DNA of 64,000 nucleotides from Tilletiopsis washingtonensis (GCF_003144115.1 NW_020312000.1:163599-227598); one strand, 5' to 3'; numbered from the stretch's first letter, positions 45,309-57,851 are shown. The notes: a model not told the origin generated them from the letters alone. Program-made: numbers and translations.

Positions 45309-46603
45309 GGCGGCCGGCGCAGCGAGGAGGAGATGGCCTCGAGCGCCTTGAGAAGCGAGGGCGAGGGCTGCACAGCTTCAGGGGCGGCAAGAGTGGTGGT
45401 GGGGAGAGCAGAGGAGAGGCGAGCCTCGTAGGACTGCGAGACTCGTGCTGCTGGCCGCTGGCGGCTGTGCACAGTCGCGAGTCGAGACGGCTGTCGCTGT
45501 GTGTCGCTCCGACGGCCCCCCTATCCTCCATACGGCCGAGCTCTGCCGCCTTGCCTCGCTGCCCCTGCGGCGTGCGCTGCCGTCTCGGCACCGCCTCGGA
45601 GCGCAAGCAGCCGACGTGCAGACGCAGCGACACTCTTGCTGCCGCTGCTCGACAACCCCTGAAGCGGCAGGTGACGTCAAAGCTCCGCCACGAGACAACA
45701 CGCAACAACTCGCGCCGCTTCCCACGCGCCCTCGCATGTCGCGCGTCGCCAAGACGCAGCCAAACGCGCAACAAGCCCCTCGGCACCCGTCGGCACGTCG
45801 AGAGGCGTCGAGGGCGCAGCTCGCAGCTTGCATGGCGGCGCAACGCTGCAGCGGCAAGGGCTCACACGGCAGCCGCCGGGCATTCCTCTGAGGCTGCATC
45901 TACGCTCTTCGACGCCTCCGACGCCTTGGGGCTCAGCACGCAGCCCAGTCGAGTCTAGTCTCAGCAGCCTGCAGCAGCGCAAGCGAGGCTACTTCTCGAG
46001 CGAGTAAGCTTCAAGGCAGCTGTTCCCACGACCATCTAGCCGCACAGGCCGAGCGAGGCGCGTCGCGTCGGATGGAGAAGCAAAGTGGGGCTCGTGCGCT
46101 AGACCCCATCAGAGATGATGGAGGGCCCTGAGGAGCTTGGCCGAGACGGCACCGCCGAAGAGGGAGCTGCAGGAGCAGCTTGAGAGGAACAAAGCTTTGC
46201 AGAGCCGCGACATGACCTTGAGAGCTCGACAGCAGCAGCTGTTGGGAGCTGCCTGTGCTTCTGCGCCCGATGCGGCATGCGCTGCAGCGCGGCTGCAGGG
46301 TCGTCCGCCCTCGTGCTGCGCCCCGCCCTGAAATGCACGCTAGCGTGCTTCGGGCCTTCGCTTCGTCAGCATCACCGCTCCCCTCCTCTCTCTTTCTCTC
46401 CCGCGGCGTCTTGCATCTCTTCGGAGCCCGAATGCACAAAGCGACCAGCAGCAACTCAGCCGACGCATCGACGACAGCGCTCGCGACGCTTGGCTTCTCA
46501 CCACCATCCTTACCCTCACCGCCAAGCAGCGCCCTCACGCACGCGTCTGCCCTCCACTTCGCCCGGCACGCAGCGCCTCTCTCTCTCGAGAGGGCAAAAG
46601 CAC
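45309..46603. other. Divergent intergenic region RFX gene / MFS transporter
   Basis: 1.3 kb. 46340-46600 is pyrimidine-rich and probably the leader of the transporter gene. A short coiled-coil-like open stretch at about 46140-46240 has no ATG in frame and is not called. No other element recognised. Confidence 0.4.
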
Positions 46604-49234
46604 ATGCCTCTGCGCTCGCACCCTCGCTCCGAGTCGCCCTTCTCCGCCTCCAGCTCTCTCTCCTCTCACGACTCCAACGACGCACTTCTCTCCTTCTCCG
46701 AGGGCTCCAACGCCGTAGCTTTGCGCGCCATGTCTTCTACTTCTCCCGCCGCACCTCAGCGCGCCGCATCGTACGACGAGGGCGAGGAGCGTAGAGCGTC
46801 GCTTGATAGCAAAGGGAAGGGAAAGGGCGGACGCAAGGGCTCGGATGCGGATGTGTTGGTGGATCGGGCGCGAGCGAGCAGAGACGGCCTCACAGCGGCC
46901 GATTTGTTCGATGAGAGCAAGACAGCTAGGGAGAACAAATGCCTGCTAATCAGTGCAGAAGTAAGTGCAGAGAGAGGATGAGCGCGGAGAGAGCGACGGG
47001 AAGGAGGCGAGAGGGCGGAGAGCGAGGTTAAGGGATAGGCTTGCATTTGTAGGGAAGGCGCGCCAGCTACGCGCGCCGGCAGCACCGCCCTCGCCTGGGG
47101 TGCGCCTCCGCCCCTTTCTGGCTGACACTGTGCCCTGCAGCTCGACCGCATGGGTATGGGACGCTACCAGTGGTGCACGTTCGCACTCTGCGGACTGGGC
47201 TTCTTCATCGACCTGCTCTTCGCGCAGGCGTACGGCCTCATCTCCGTGCCGCTCAAGAACGAGCCCAACTTCGGCGCGAGCGACGTCAACATCGGCACTC
47301 TCTCCACGGCGTTCAATGTCGGCCTGACCGTCGGTGCCTTCTCCTGGGGCATTCTGGTCGACGTCGTTGGGCGCAAGTGGAGCTTCTACTTCACCTGTCT
47401 CCTCTCCAGCATCTTTGGCATTGCCGCGGGCGGCTCGCAGAACTTTACGACGCTGCGGGTCCTCACTGCCCTGGCGGGCCTGGGAGTCGGAGGCAACATT
47501 CCCATCGACGCCACCATCTGCCTCGAGTTCCTGCCGACCAACCGCAGATGGTTGCTGGCGCTTCTCTCGCTCTTCCAGCCCGTGGGCGTGCTCGTGGCGT
47601 GCGGCCTGGCGTACGCCTTCATCCCTCCGTGAGTGATTGCTGCTCGGCCGGCGCAAGCAGTCTCAGGACCTCTCACCGCTCATGCCCTCGCCCATCAACG
47701 CAGCTATTCGTGCGGCGGCGGCAGTGCCGAAGGCATCGTCTGTCGCATGCAAGACAATCGAGGATGGCGCTACCTCCTCTTCGCATGCGGCGGCATTACG
47801 CTGCTCATCTTCATTGCTCGCTTCGTTATCTTTACGTTCTACGAGTCGCCCGCCTTCCTCGTCAACTTGGGCCACGACGCGAGGGCACTGAAGGTGGTGC
47901 AGAACATCGCAAAGACGAACAAACATCCGCCGCCGGTGTTTGGCATGGAGGACTTTGAGGAGATTGACCGCAAGTGCGCCGCCAATGGAGAGGTGCTGCA
48001 CGTGCAGGAGAGCAGCCCTGGTCGCCCGTTGACGAGAATGGAGGCGCTTAAGAAGATGGGTGGCGCTCGACTCAGGCAGCTGGGAAATGTGCGCGTGCTG
48101 TTCCAGAACAAGACGATGGCGTGAGTGACACAGGCCCGTGCGAGCAGGTGGGGATGCGGGCAAGCACGCTGACCAGTCCTTCTTGCACAGGCGGGTGACG
48201 ATCATCCTCTGGATCACGTTCATCTGCGGTGAGTCTCTCTTGCCTGATGTGACTTGGCTACAGCTGTTACTGACGCTCTCGCTCCATCCAACAGACTTCT
48301 TCGGGTGCGCCTTCTTTCCACCCCCTCCTCCCTTTCGCATTGTAACGCGCACTTCTCACTCTTGCTGACACACTCGTGCGCTGCGTCACAGATTCTCAAT
48401 CGCCGGATTCTACCTCCCACAGATCCTGGCCGATCAGGGCATCCGAGACGGGCGCGACTTGAGCGAGACGTACCGCGAGTGCGTCTTGCTGCCTCGTACG
48501 CCTGGCCTTCCAGCTGCTGATTCTCGCGGCTACAGTTACATCGCCATCTATGCCCCTGGCATTGCCGGTTCGTTGCGCCTTCCTCTCTCCTCTGGCATCG
48601 CCTGCTCACTCCACGCTCTCTCGACAGCGTGTCTCCTCGGCGCGTGCCTCATCGAGATTCCGCGCGTCGGCCGACAATGGAGCATGGTCGTCTCCTCGGC
48701 ACTCATGGCCGTCTCGTTCTTTCTCTACACCATCGTCACGACTCAAGCTGGCAGTGTGGGCCTCAACGCTCTGGAGTACTTTATGCAGAGCGTGCGTTGT
48801 CCTCCTGCCTCCCCTCTGCTACTCGCTGGAGCCGACGGCTGATGCCTGCGTGCCCTTGCTCCGTCGCAGCTGTTCAACTGCATTCTCTACGCGTTCCTGC
48901 CCGAGGCGTATCCCTCGAGCGTGCGAGGCACAGCGTCGGGCCTCACCTCGACGCTTGGACGCATTGCAGGCATCGTGGCGCCTCTGATCGCCGGCCCGCT
49001 CTACAGTGCGGGTGGCATGACGAGCGCCGAGAACGCGAAACATGTGGTGCGTCTTTCCCCCCCCCCCCCCCCCCACCCTGGCCCGCTTTCCGTGCGATGG
49101 CGCGACGCTGTGGGATCGACTGTGGCTGATGAGTGGCTCTTCGACAGCTGTACCTGGGAGGCAGCATTACGCTCGTCTGTCCCATCGCCCTCGCACTGCT
49201 GCCATACGACACGCGCGGTCGACGCGCCTTCTGA
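46604..49234 (+). CDS. Major facilitator superfamily transporter, 12 TM
   Basis: Exons: 46604-46960, 47141-47628, 47704-48120, 48191-48228, 48295-48304, 48392-48478, 48536-48567, 48628-48791, 48870-49046, 49148-49234, giving 499 residues. A polar cytoplasmic N-terminus precedes twelve predicted membrane helices. Marks are the loop 2-3 motif GILVDVVGRKWSF near 195, the loop with GNIPIDATICLEFLP, the central hydrophilic loop (FEEIDRKCAANGE...), and the loop 10-11 motif LPEAYPSSVRGTASGL. These resemble the SV2/sugar-phosphate porter branch; the substrate cannot be named. A 10-nt microexon (48295-48304) supplies DFFG. Intron 9 contains a run of 18 C. The start at 46604 is chosen because the upstream Ser-rich segment reads naturally; 46730 is the alternative. 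Confidence 0.91.
49057..49074 (+). repeat. Poly-C run of 18 in MFS intron 9
   Basis: Eighteen consecutive C just after the GTGCGT donor at 49047. Similar C or G runs recur in the window: 57506-57517, 58993-59004 and 60018-60032, all in introns or intergenic DNA. Confidence 0.97.
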
Positions 49235-49992
49235 GCGCGAGAGGCAGGAGGCGAGAGGCGAGACGATGACCCACGGCTCTTCTTCTCCCTATCCCCTATT
49301 CGGCGCGCTGCAGGCACGACTGCAGCAACGATGCGTCTGCTCTCTCTTCCTTCTCTCTCTTGTCCAGCTTCCCGTCCTGCAAGCGGCATTGCCACGCATA
49401 CTGTCGTGCGTGCCTGCGTGTACTTGTAGCGGCTGCGGCCCTCGACGTTCGTGCGTCGAGCGGCGAGACGCGCGCGCGAAGGCGGCGGCCCGCCTGCGCC
49501 CTGCCCTCCACATCGCGTCTGAGGGCCCCAAATTTGGACCTTGAGCCGCGGCACTCTGACTTCGCACACGTCACGATCGGGCTGGCGTCTGCTGCTGCTC
49601 TTCTCTTCAGCGCAACCTCGGGCAGCAACTCGACTGACGCTAGCAGCGACGCGGCCGCGCTCGCAGCGCAGCAAAGACCCTTGGCTGCCGCTGCAGCGCA
49701 TGCTTGCTCGCAAGGCCCCGTGCCGGCGGTGCCGCTGCGCTGCGTCGCGATGAGCGGCACCGCGCTACCGCCGGCAAGGCGCAGGGCAAGAGCCGAGGGA
49801 GCCGGGACGATAGGGCCTTACATTCTATTGCCCTCTCTTCTTGCTCGCTTTGCCCACGAGCGTGCAGTCAGAGTTGCTGGTGCGCTTTGTACGTTGAAGC
49901 TGCCCGAGAACCCTCTCTCTCTCTGCCTCACACCTCTTCTACTCTTCTACTCCAACTCTGACTCACCATCTCACACGCGGCACACGGCCGCC
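49235..49992. other. Spacer between MFS transporter and aquaglyceroporin
   Basis: 758 bp between two genes on the same strand. An open frame continuous with the aquaglyceroporin extends upstream to about 49360, but it has no convincing ATG context or composition. 49900-49980 is pyrimidine-rich, as expected for a leader. Confidence 0.4.
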
Positions 49993-50340
49993 ATGCCAGC
50001 AGCCAATGCTGCCGCACCGCAGCCGCAGCCGCAGCCGCAGCCACAGCGTCCACGCAGCCTCTCCAGTCGCAGTCGCAGTGCCTTGCTTGCCGTGCCCTCG
50101 CGCCGTCGCGATGCCGCCACCGACGAGGCGCTCGCAAGAGCCACTCCTCCCACGTCCGCTTCTTCAGCGCCGCCGCCGCCGCCGCCGCTGTCGTCACCGT
50201 CGGCAGTGTTGCGGCACACTGCACGCCACTGGCCTCAGCACTCGCCAACGACGCGGCTGAGCGAGCGGTCGGATCCCTTTGATGCCGCCCATCTGACGCT
50301 GCACGGCACCGGCGCCAGCAAGAAAGACAACGACAGCAGC

Positions 50341-50400
<60 letters not shown>

Positions 50401-52766
50401 CCTCGCCGCGCCTCGTCGCCTCCCCGGCAGGCCCGCGCAGCATCGGCAGCGAGGTTGCCGCAGCCGCAGGCAAGGCGAGAAGAGGAGCGACACATCCCTT
50501 GCGCTTCCCGCACTTATGGGCAGCGTTCCGCCGCCGAACACGTTTCGTGCTCCACGTCCGAGGCAGAGAGGGCCCATCAGCATCGACCAGCGTCTCCTTG
50601 GAGCAGCACGCAAGCAGACTCATCGAAACACGCCGTCTTAGCGCATGACTTCGCCTCGAGGCGCGAGTCCCAAAGCGCAAGGGCAGGGCAGGCCGCTGCC
50701 GAGGGCACGCAAGAGCAGCCGCAGCCGCAGTCACAGCAGCAGCAGAAGCAGCAGCGCGAGGCGCTCGAGAATGCTCGCCTCGAGGGCGCTCAGATGGCGC
50801 GTGCAGCAACGCTCGAGGAGCTTTCACAAGCACTTCAAGCGCTGCATGGCGCGAGTAGCCAGGCGGACGCAGCGGGTCGAGGAGGCAGCACTAGTGCGAT
50901 TGACGAGGCAGTCGGCGGCAGCGCCAAGCGCCATGGCGCTCATCCGGGCTTGGGAGGACATCGCGTGCCTAGCGAACGAGGGGGAAGAAAAGCAGGTGGG
51001 CCTGGAGCGCTGGAAGCTCTTCGCAGGCAGACGAGTCAGCGATACGAGCGCACGCAAGGTCGTCAGTCTGAGGCAGGACACGGAGAGCAGCAACCGCAGC
51101 AAAGCGCGGCGGCAGCCACAGATGGCCATTCGCCACTCGCTGCGGTGCAGGAAGGCGAGGCAACGAGTGTGCCTTCGGGCTCATCAGGACGAGGCGGATC
51201 GTCGGAGGGAAGAAGGGGAGCAGAGGGAGGCAAGTTTGCAGGACCGAGTCACTTTCCCGGTGGACAGGTCATGCCTTCGCAGCCGTCGATGCGTCCTGCA
51301 CCGCACCGGCGAGGAGACGAGGGCAGCGACGGCCACGACTCTCGCGCAAGCACCGTAGCGGGCAGTATTGCCGACGATGATGGCGCCTCATCAATCCCGA
51401 ACGCCACCGCCGCCGGTGCCGTCGACGACACGGCCTTCTCGCTCGGCACCTCTCGCCACACGCAGGCCGGCTCGATTGCCTCTCGTCGTCTGCGCAGTTC
51501 GCTCTGGCATCTGCGCTGGCGCATGCGCGAGTTTCTCGCCGAGCTCGTGGCCAGCACGCTGCTGCTGGCAGTCGGCACGTCTGTCAACTGTCAAGTCAAG
51601 CTTTCGCAAAGCCTCTCGCCATCATCGGCTGCCGGCTCGTATGCCTCTCAGAACTGGGCTTGGGGTCTCGCAGTCATGTGCACCATTCATCTCGCCGGCG
51701 GCATTTCAGGTGCGCACGCCAATCCGGGCATCACCATCTCGCTCGCCTTCTTCCGAGGTTTCCCCTGGAGGCTTGTGCCGAGCTATCTCGCCGCACAGCT
51801 ACTTGGCTCCTTCCTCGGCGCCGCGCTCACCTACGCCATGTATCTGCCGAGCATCGAGCGCTACCAGGGTGCCGCCGGCGTCGGCATGCGCACAATTGTG
51901 GGAGAAGGCGAGACGGGCAGTCTCTTCACTACGGTGCCTGCACCTTACACAACGCCTGCCTCGACATTCGCCACCGAGCTCGTCGCCAGTGCAATCCTTG
52001 CCATGCTTGTGCTGTGCGTGGGAGATGAGAGCAATTCGCCGCCGGGCGACGGCATGAGTGGTCTCATCATTGGCCTCGCTGTCACGATGATCGTGAGTGT
52101 CCTGTATCTGCTTGCCCATGGCGTCTGCATTGCCCTGGGGTCGTAGCTAGGCTGACGTATTTGTTGCAGGGCATGGCGATGGGCTGGCAGGTGAGTGACT
52201 CAAACCTGTCGACCCGTCTCAGTAAGCAGCTTGCTGACGCTCGGCGACGGCAGAGCGGCTACGCCATCAATGCAGCGTCAGTTGGGCGCGCTAGTGGCAG
52301 TCCGGCCATCTCCCTCCGCTCACTCCTCCCTCTCCTCTTTGACGACAGGCGTGACTTTGGGCCACGCGTCTTTCTGTCGTGCGTCGGCTACGAGTCGGCC
52401 GTGTGGACGCACAATTCGCACTGGTGGCTCTACGGACCGATCGTCGGGACCATCGGTGGAGCATTGCTCGGCTGTCTCGTATACGACATTTGCATCTTCC
52501 AAGGCGAGGCATCGCCTCTCAATCGCCGAGATGCCGCGGGAGCTGCGCTGTGCCGCCCGCATCGCATGGTACGCAAGGCCAAGGCACAGTGGAGACGCGG
52601 CACGCCTGCGAGCAGGGAGGATGAAGAGGGTCAGTTGGAGGAGGGAGTGGCCGACAAGGGAGTGGATGGGAAGCAGAACAAGTCGACGAGCGCGGCAAAT
52701 TCGACAAAAGAGGCGGTGCAGAGACGCTGGGCTAGACAGGCGCAGGCTGGAGCAATCGATGCGTGA
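49993..52766 (+). CDS. Aquaglyceroporin (MIP family) with long N-terminal extension
   Basis: Exons: 49993-52092, 52170-52190, 52254-52276, 52349-52766, giving 853 residues. About 510 residues of Q/S/R/P-rich disorder, including 21 consecutive Ser, precede the MIP channel, as in Fps1-type fungal aquaglyceroporins. The channel starts at REFLAELVAS. The first half-helix is GGISGAHANPGITIS (NPG instead of NPA, ~576). The second is GYAINAARDFGPR (Asn713-Ala-Ala instead of NPA), with the selectivity-filter Arg716 kept. The second motif is assembled from microexons of 21 and 23 nt. A hydrophilic, charged C-terminal tail follows VYDICIF. Likely role is glycerol or water flux and osmoregulation in the plasma membrane. 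The start ATG at 49993 lies in a good context (gccgccATG). Confidence 0.92.
50335..50397 (+). repeat. AGC-rich repeat encoding 21 Ser
   Basis: Twenty-one consecutive Ser codons, all AGC except one AGT at 50350-50352, within the disordered N-terminus of the aquaglyceroporin. Confidence 0.95.
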
Positions 52767-54218
52767 TCATCAAGCATGGGGGTGAAGAGCGAAGGCACGC
52801 TCGACGACCGACCGTAGCGCCGAGCTGGCATCCGTCAGAGTGTCTCCACGCAGTCACAGGAGTCTATGCACGGGCAGGCGTCCGCGCCGTGTTGCGTTGC
52901 CAGCATCCTTTCTTCTCGTGCGCTGGCTTCCGTGCTGTCGTTGCGCCAGTAAGAGTCAGGAGCGCAGGAGCGCGAGGCAGAGCGGCGAGCAGAAGGCACC
53001 GCTACACACGGCCGCTGCGGCACGGCGCGTGCGAGAGCGACCCGCCCTTCTCGCGAATCTCCCGTCGGGCCCTGTCGCTCCGTTGGCCCGTCGCTGCAAC
53101 TGAGGGGGATCGCCGCACCCTCCTCGGCGCCCGACAGCGAGAACAAGCTGCCGCTGAAGAGGGCCACGATTCATTCGCGCCGGCGATGCTGGGCCGAACT
53201 AGACGGGCCAACGGTGGGCCCGGCCACGTGGAGCGAGGGCCGCCGGCGCTGCAGGGCTCGAGCACGCCCTGCTTCGCCTCGTGCTACTGCCGCCGCAGCC
53301 TGGCTGTGGCCGCGCGAGTGCTGCGTCTGCTGCTGCGGCTGCTTGTGAGGCAGCAGCGCGCGTGCAGGCCTCGTTGTTGTCATGCTTCAGCGCATGCTGC
53401 GGCACGCAAGGCACGCCAAGCCAGCGCCATCTTGACGAACGAGCGAGGATCGAGGAGCGCCCCCTCGGAAATCACGCGCTCTCGCAGCCTGCAGCAGCAC
53501 CCAGCCTCACAGAGGTTCGCGCGCAGAGCGCAGAGATGCAGGCACGCCGCGGCCAGCCTCGGCTGCAGGTCCGGACGTCCGAGGCGCCCTCATGCCTCCT
53601 CTGCCCCTCCTTGCCATGCCCCTGCTTGCTGCGGCCGCCTGCTGATGCTATTCGTGCAGCCGTGACAGGAGAGAGTGCACCTCAAGTGCACTTTGCTGAG
53701 CTCAGTCTCGACCACGGAGGGCGAAGTGCTCCTGCGAATAGACCGCGGGAATGGCCTGAATTCGACTCTTGCGACGTCACCGAGGAGGCGCCGCGCCGCT
53801 TTGAGCTCGGCTGCGCGCGCACGGAGATGCCGCCGCGGCCGGCCTGCGCGCGCCGCAGATGCTGCGCTGTGCGCCCGCGGCTGAGCCTGCTCCCTCATGG
53901 CCGATCAGCAAGGCAGCCCAACCCACTCCCTCTCTCTACCACGCTCTGCCTCTCTCCGTCCTCGACACCTGCCTCTGCGCTTCGTAGCCGCACCGCCGCA
54001 CGCCGCGTCAGTGCACGTCCAGCCACGCAGCCGCAGCCGCAGCCGTCTCGCCGCCACCTCTCGTCTGCGTCACGCCAGCCCTCTGCCGCCTCTCCATCGC
54101 CCGCGCCAGCTTTCGCCGAGTCCATCGGTCATCGTGCCATGCGTAGCACCGTCGCTCTGTCCTGAGCGACGCTCTCCGATCTCCTCGTCCGTGCGCCAGG
54201 GCGGCGACAGCGACGGCC
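52767..54218. other. Long spacer between aquaglyceroporin and unknown gene
   Basis: 1.45 kb between two genes on the same strand. Open frames are present on both strands but read as GC noise. An ATG at 53897 opens a 128-codon frame rich in Ser/Pro/Arg that could be an upstream ORF of the next gene, but I cannot support it further. Confidence 0.4.
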
Positions 54219-57200
54219 ATGCCGGCGCGATCTGCACCGCACGACGAGGCCGCCGCCGCTGCGCCGCCGCCGCCACGCTTTGATCCACTAGTCTTCTCCA
54301 AGCGTCCGCTGCCCGCACCGCGCGGACTGCATTCGCCCCTCTCTCCGCTCTCGCCTTCGTCCAGCAGCCATGCTCTGGCAGGCCGTCACGGCGCGCACAG
54401 CGGCGGCACCGGCGTCGGGGCGCCCAGCTCGCCCTCGACATCGACGCGCACGCAGCTGCGCACGCCCAGTCTCTCGCGCTCCGACACCGATGCCAGTGCC
54501 AGCGCCAGTGCCAGTGCCAGTGCCAGCGCGTACAACTCGGCGGCAGAGAGCACGAGTGCCGCAGAGCGAGCGCGGCACTCGCTCTCGAGCCATGCGAGCA
54601 CGTGCGAATGCCCTCCTCCAGCTGCCAAAGGCACACTGCATGTCGCCTCGCCGCCGCAGATGAGCCTGCTGAGTGCCCGCTTGCTCGACGAGCATGGACG
54701 TATCCAGCAGCAGCAGCAGAACGCGGGCGGATGTGGCATCTTGAGGAAAGGCGAGGCGCAGCGACAGGCGTCGGGTGATAGCACTGGGTGAGTTTTCGCC
54801 CTCCGAGCTGGCTATCTCGCCTCTTCGTTCATCGAGGCTTACACCCCTCTTCCCCTTCAGCGCCAGCAAAGCGCGCGCGCACTTCCTCGAGCCGGCGCCG
54901 GGGCCTAGTCGACGAGTGTCGCTGCCCTATCATCCCAGCGCAGCCGCAGTCGCCACCGCTCACTTGCTCTCTGCGTCGCCCGACTATCTCTCCGAGGGCA
55001 ACATTGGCGCTGGCATTCCCGCTGCGCCACTGCATCCCATCCTGCTGCGCGACTGTTCTGCGCGCATAACGCAGGACGGCGGCGCAGAGGGCGCCGCACA
55101 CGCTGGCCCTTCAACGCTCGAGGCACCACTGCAGCCTGCACAGAACCGACGTTCGTTGGTGTTTCAAGATGCAGCACCGCCTTGCTCGCCCGACTCGACG
55201 AGCAGAAGTCGAGCCCTGGCGCCGCGGCAAGATGCGACCGCCGCACGTACACCTGCTGCGCCCCCATCTCCGAGCGCAGCCGCAGCAGCAGCAGCAGGAG
55301 GCAAGCGTCGTTCGTTGATGTTTGCCGATGCAGCGCCTATGGCGCGACGACACTCCTCTGCTCGGCGTTCGCCTTCTCCTCCAGCAGCGTCGATGGCCCA
55401 CGTCTCGCTCTCTTACTCCTCGCCTGCATCCGAGGACGACGATGTAGACGTCGTTGCAGCTGCAACTGCAGGACGACATCACCATGCTCTCACTGCATGG
55501 CCATCGCAAAGCGGAGGAGAATCTTCCTCGCGCCCTCATCCTTCCGATCTCTCGCCGCCCTCTCGCAGTCTTGAAAGCACGTCTCCTGCGCCCATCGCCT
55601 TGGCCCTCGGCGTGCACGCGCATTCGCCTCCTGCGCTCAACAGCCGCGCAAGCGGCGCAACCGTGACGCGCGCGCCGTCGCTGCGCTTCTGCCGTGCGGG
55701 CGAGGCAGCTCGGGGGAGGACACTCAAGTTTGCGGCGTCGCCCTCGACGGGAGAAGTCGAGGAGCGGAGACGAACGCTTGGCAAAGGTGCTGCAAGAGGA
55801 GAGGCACTGCTGTCGCTTCAGCGCGATGCGGCACGCTCGATCGACGAAGGCACAGATGATGAAGCGCCTTATATCGATGCCGTCGCTGCTGCGCCACGAG
55901 GAGGACGACACGTCACGTTGGCTCTACCTGCAAGAAGTCCAAGAGGCGCAGCGCTGCGCAAGCGAACGTGCGGATCGCCGGCGCCGACGATGCTCAGTCA
56001 GAGGGAACGACTGAGGGGCATGAGAGGACGCGCTGGTGGAAGCCCGGCGCCGGGTGTGGGAGGAGACGAAGATGGCTATTTGGAGGACAGTGAGACGGAG
56101 GAGGACAGCGACGAGGAAGAGGAAGAGACGCAGTCTGAAGAGGAAGAGGAGGAGGAGGAGGAGGATGCCAGCGAGGAAGGCAGCGAGGCGGAGAGTGGCG
56201 GCAAATCGGACGAGGCAGAGGAGATTGAGATGCTCGACGACATCGACGACGACGACGCAAAGGAGACAGACTTGGGCTCGGAACAGCTGGCATTCGCTGC
56301 GGACATTACGAGTTCGCCCTTGGCGCCTCCGCTGCATCTCTCCACTTCGCAACTGCCATCTGCATTTGAAGACTCGGCGCCCTCTTCACCTACATACGGC
56401 AACGGCGACGGCGAAGGCGAGCTGTCGCTAGCGCAACGCACGGTAACTTCACGCACCAGCTCGTTTGCACCAAGCACTCGCCTCGTGCGCCCTGGCTTCA
56501 CGCCTCAGCCCATGCGATCTCCGACTTCCCCTCTCGGGACCATCGGTCAACGACGTCCCTCAAGCCGTTCGCCTTTCGCCTCTCGCATGACGCCTTCCGT
56601 CAATCAACGATCGCTCTCTTCCGGCTCTGCTACTCGTGCAGCTCCCTCAGCGGCCGCTTGCACCTTACAAGCCGTAGCTGGACTCGGCGCCGAACGACCG
56701 CTGAGTCCGGGAGGTGGAGAAGACGCATGGCATCGACTGCGCCACGCGCTGGAGCTGAGCGGCATGTCGGAAGGCGAACAGACGCCATCTGCTCCGCTCG
56801 CCACGGGCACAAGCAACAGCGGTGCGGGCAGCAAGGGCAATCCGTTCTTCTCTCCGCGCGCCGTCGCAGCGGCTTACCATCGCGATGGCCCCGAGCGGGC
56901 ACGCTCAGTGCCCCCACCGACGGCCGGTGTCGTCTCTGCGCCTTCTTCGCCCACTTCACATCTCCTGCATCGGCCTCTCCATCTAACCCTCGATGCTGAT
57001 GCATCCACGCACTCAACCGACACCGAGAACGACTCTCGTCCTGGCCTCGGCGCTTCCGCATTCCCTCCACGTCCGCCGCCGACGCTTCATTTCGCACCCG
57101 ACACTCGCCGCGCCTCCTCTCGCTCCTCCACGACGACGCAGACTACGAGTCCACCGCCACCGGCGCCCATCAGAATCGCGCGTCCCGCTCCGTCCGCTCA

Positions 57201-57489
57201 ATGTCGTTCCGACGCCGAGCTCTCGGGCTGTGCGGCGCTGAAGCGCACGCGCCTCAGACGCGTCGCCACGGCGCAGGGCAGTGGTGGCGCTGCGCTCCAC
57301 GACGGCGACGCGACGCTGCGCCTCGGCGAGGAGGCGGCGGCGCAAGGCAAGCCGAGACGCAGAAGACGACGCACCGCAGACTCGGAGCTTGCGTTTGGAT
57401 GGGGCAAGTGCCGCCTGGGCAGCCCTGCGCCGCCTCCATCGGCAACGTCTGCTGCACACGCCACGCTCGAGAACAGGGCAGGCCTCTGA
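54219..57489 (+). CDS. Large disordered Ser/Pro-rich protein of unknown function, 1065 residues
   Basis: Not recognised. Exons: 54219-54787 and 54861-57489; the single intron is 73 nt (GTGAGT...CTTCAG). The protein is almost entirely low complexity, Ser/Ala/Pro/Arg-rich. A short motif occurs three times: RRSLVFQDAAP, RRSLMFADAAP, and a looser RTLKFAASP, each Arg-rich then S/TLxF, which could be repeated docking or phosphorylation sites. Near residues 610-690 there is a very acidic segment of Glu/Asp/Ser. Near 750 there is STRLVRPGFTPQPMRSP, which looks more conserved than its surroundings, and near 960 a (H)FAPDTRRASSR site. An ASASASASA run in exon 1 comes from a 6-nt repeat. No membrane segment or signal peptide. 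Possibly a scaffold or regulatory protein. Confidence 0.83.
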
Positions 57490-57851
57490 AGACGCCGCAG
57501 AACGTCCCCCCCCCCCCGCGCGAGTCCCGAATCTTGCCTCTTCACAGCTCTCGCCCTCCGCCGCCCTTCTCTTTGCCTACTCGACGTTCTCTTCACCCAT
57601 TTCCTAGCTCATTCCAGCACTCATCCGACACCTCTTTCCCCACCTCCACGCGCATTCTTTCCGCATCATGCTCTCTCGTCATCATCCATTCTCCCATGCT
57701 TTCATCTCGCTGCGTCAATCATGTCTCTCCACACGCACTCTAATACGACATTCTCATTCTGCCCCCTCTGCCCCGCCCCCCTCCCCCATCCGCGTGTGCA
57801 TCCCACATCTCGCCCTCCTCGTCTTGCGCAACAACGGCAGCGCGGCGCGCC
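57490..57851. other. Convergent 3' region, unknown gene / ADE13
   Basis: 362 bp, pyrimidine-rich on the plus strand, with a run of 12 C at 57506-57517. It presumably holds both 3' UTRs. No other feature seen. Confidence 0.45.

Noticed and set aside
52767-54218. Gene in the aquaglyceroporin downstream spacer (for example 53281-54165 +)
   Set aside because: Open on several frames at once, composition matches GC noise, no conserved motif.
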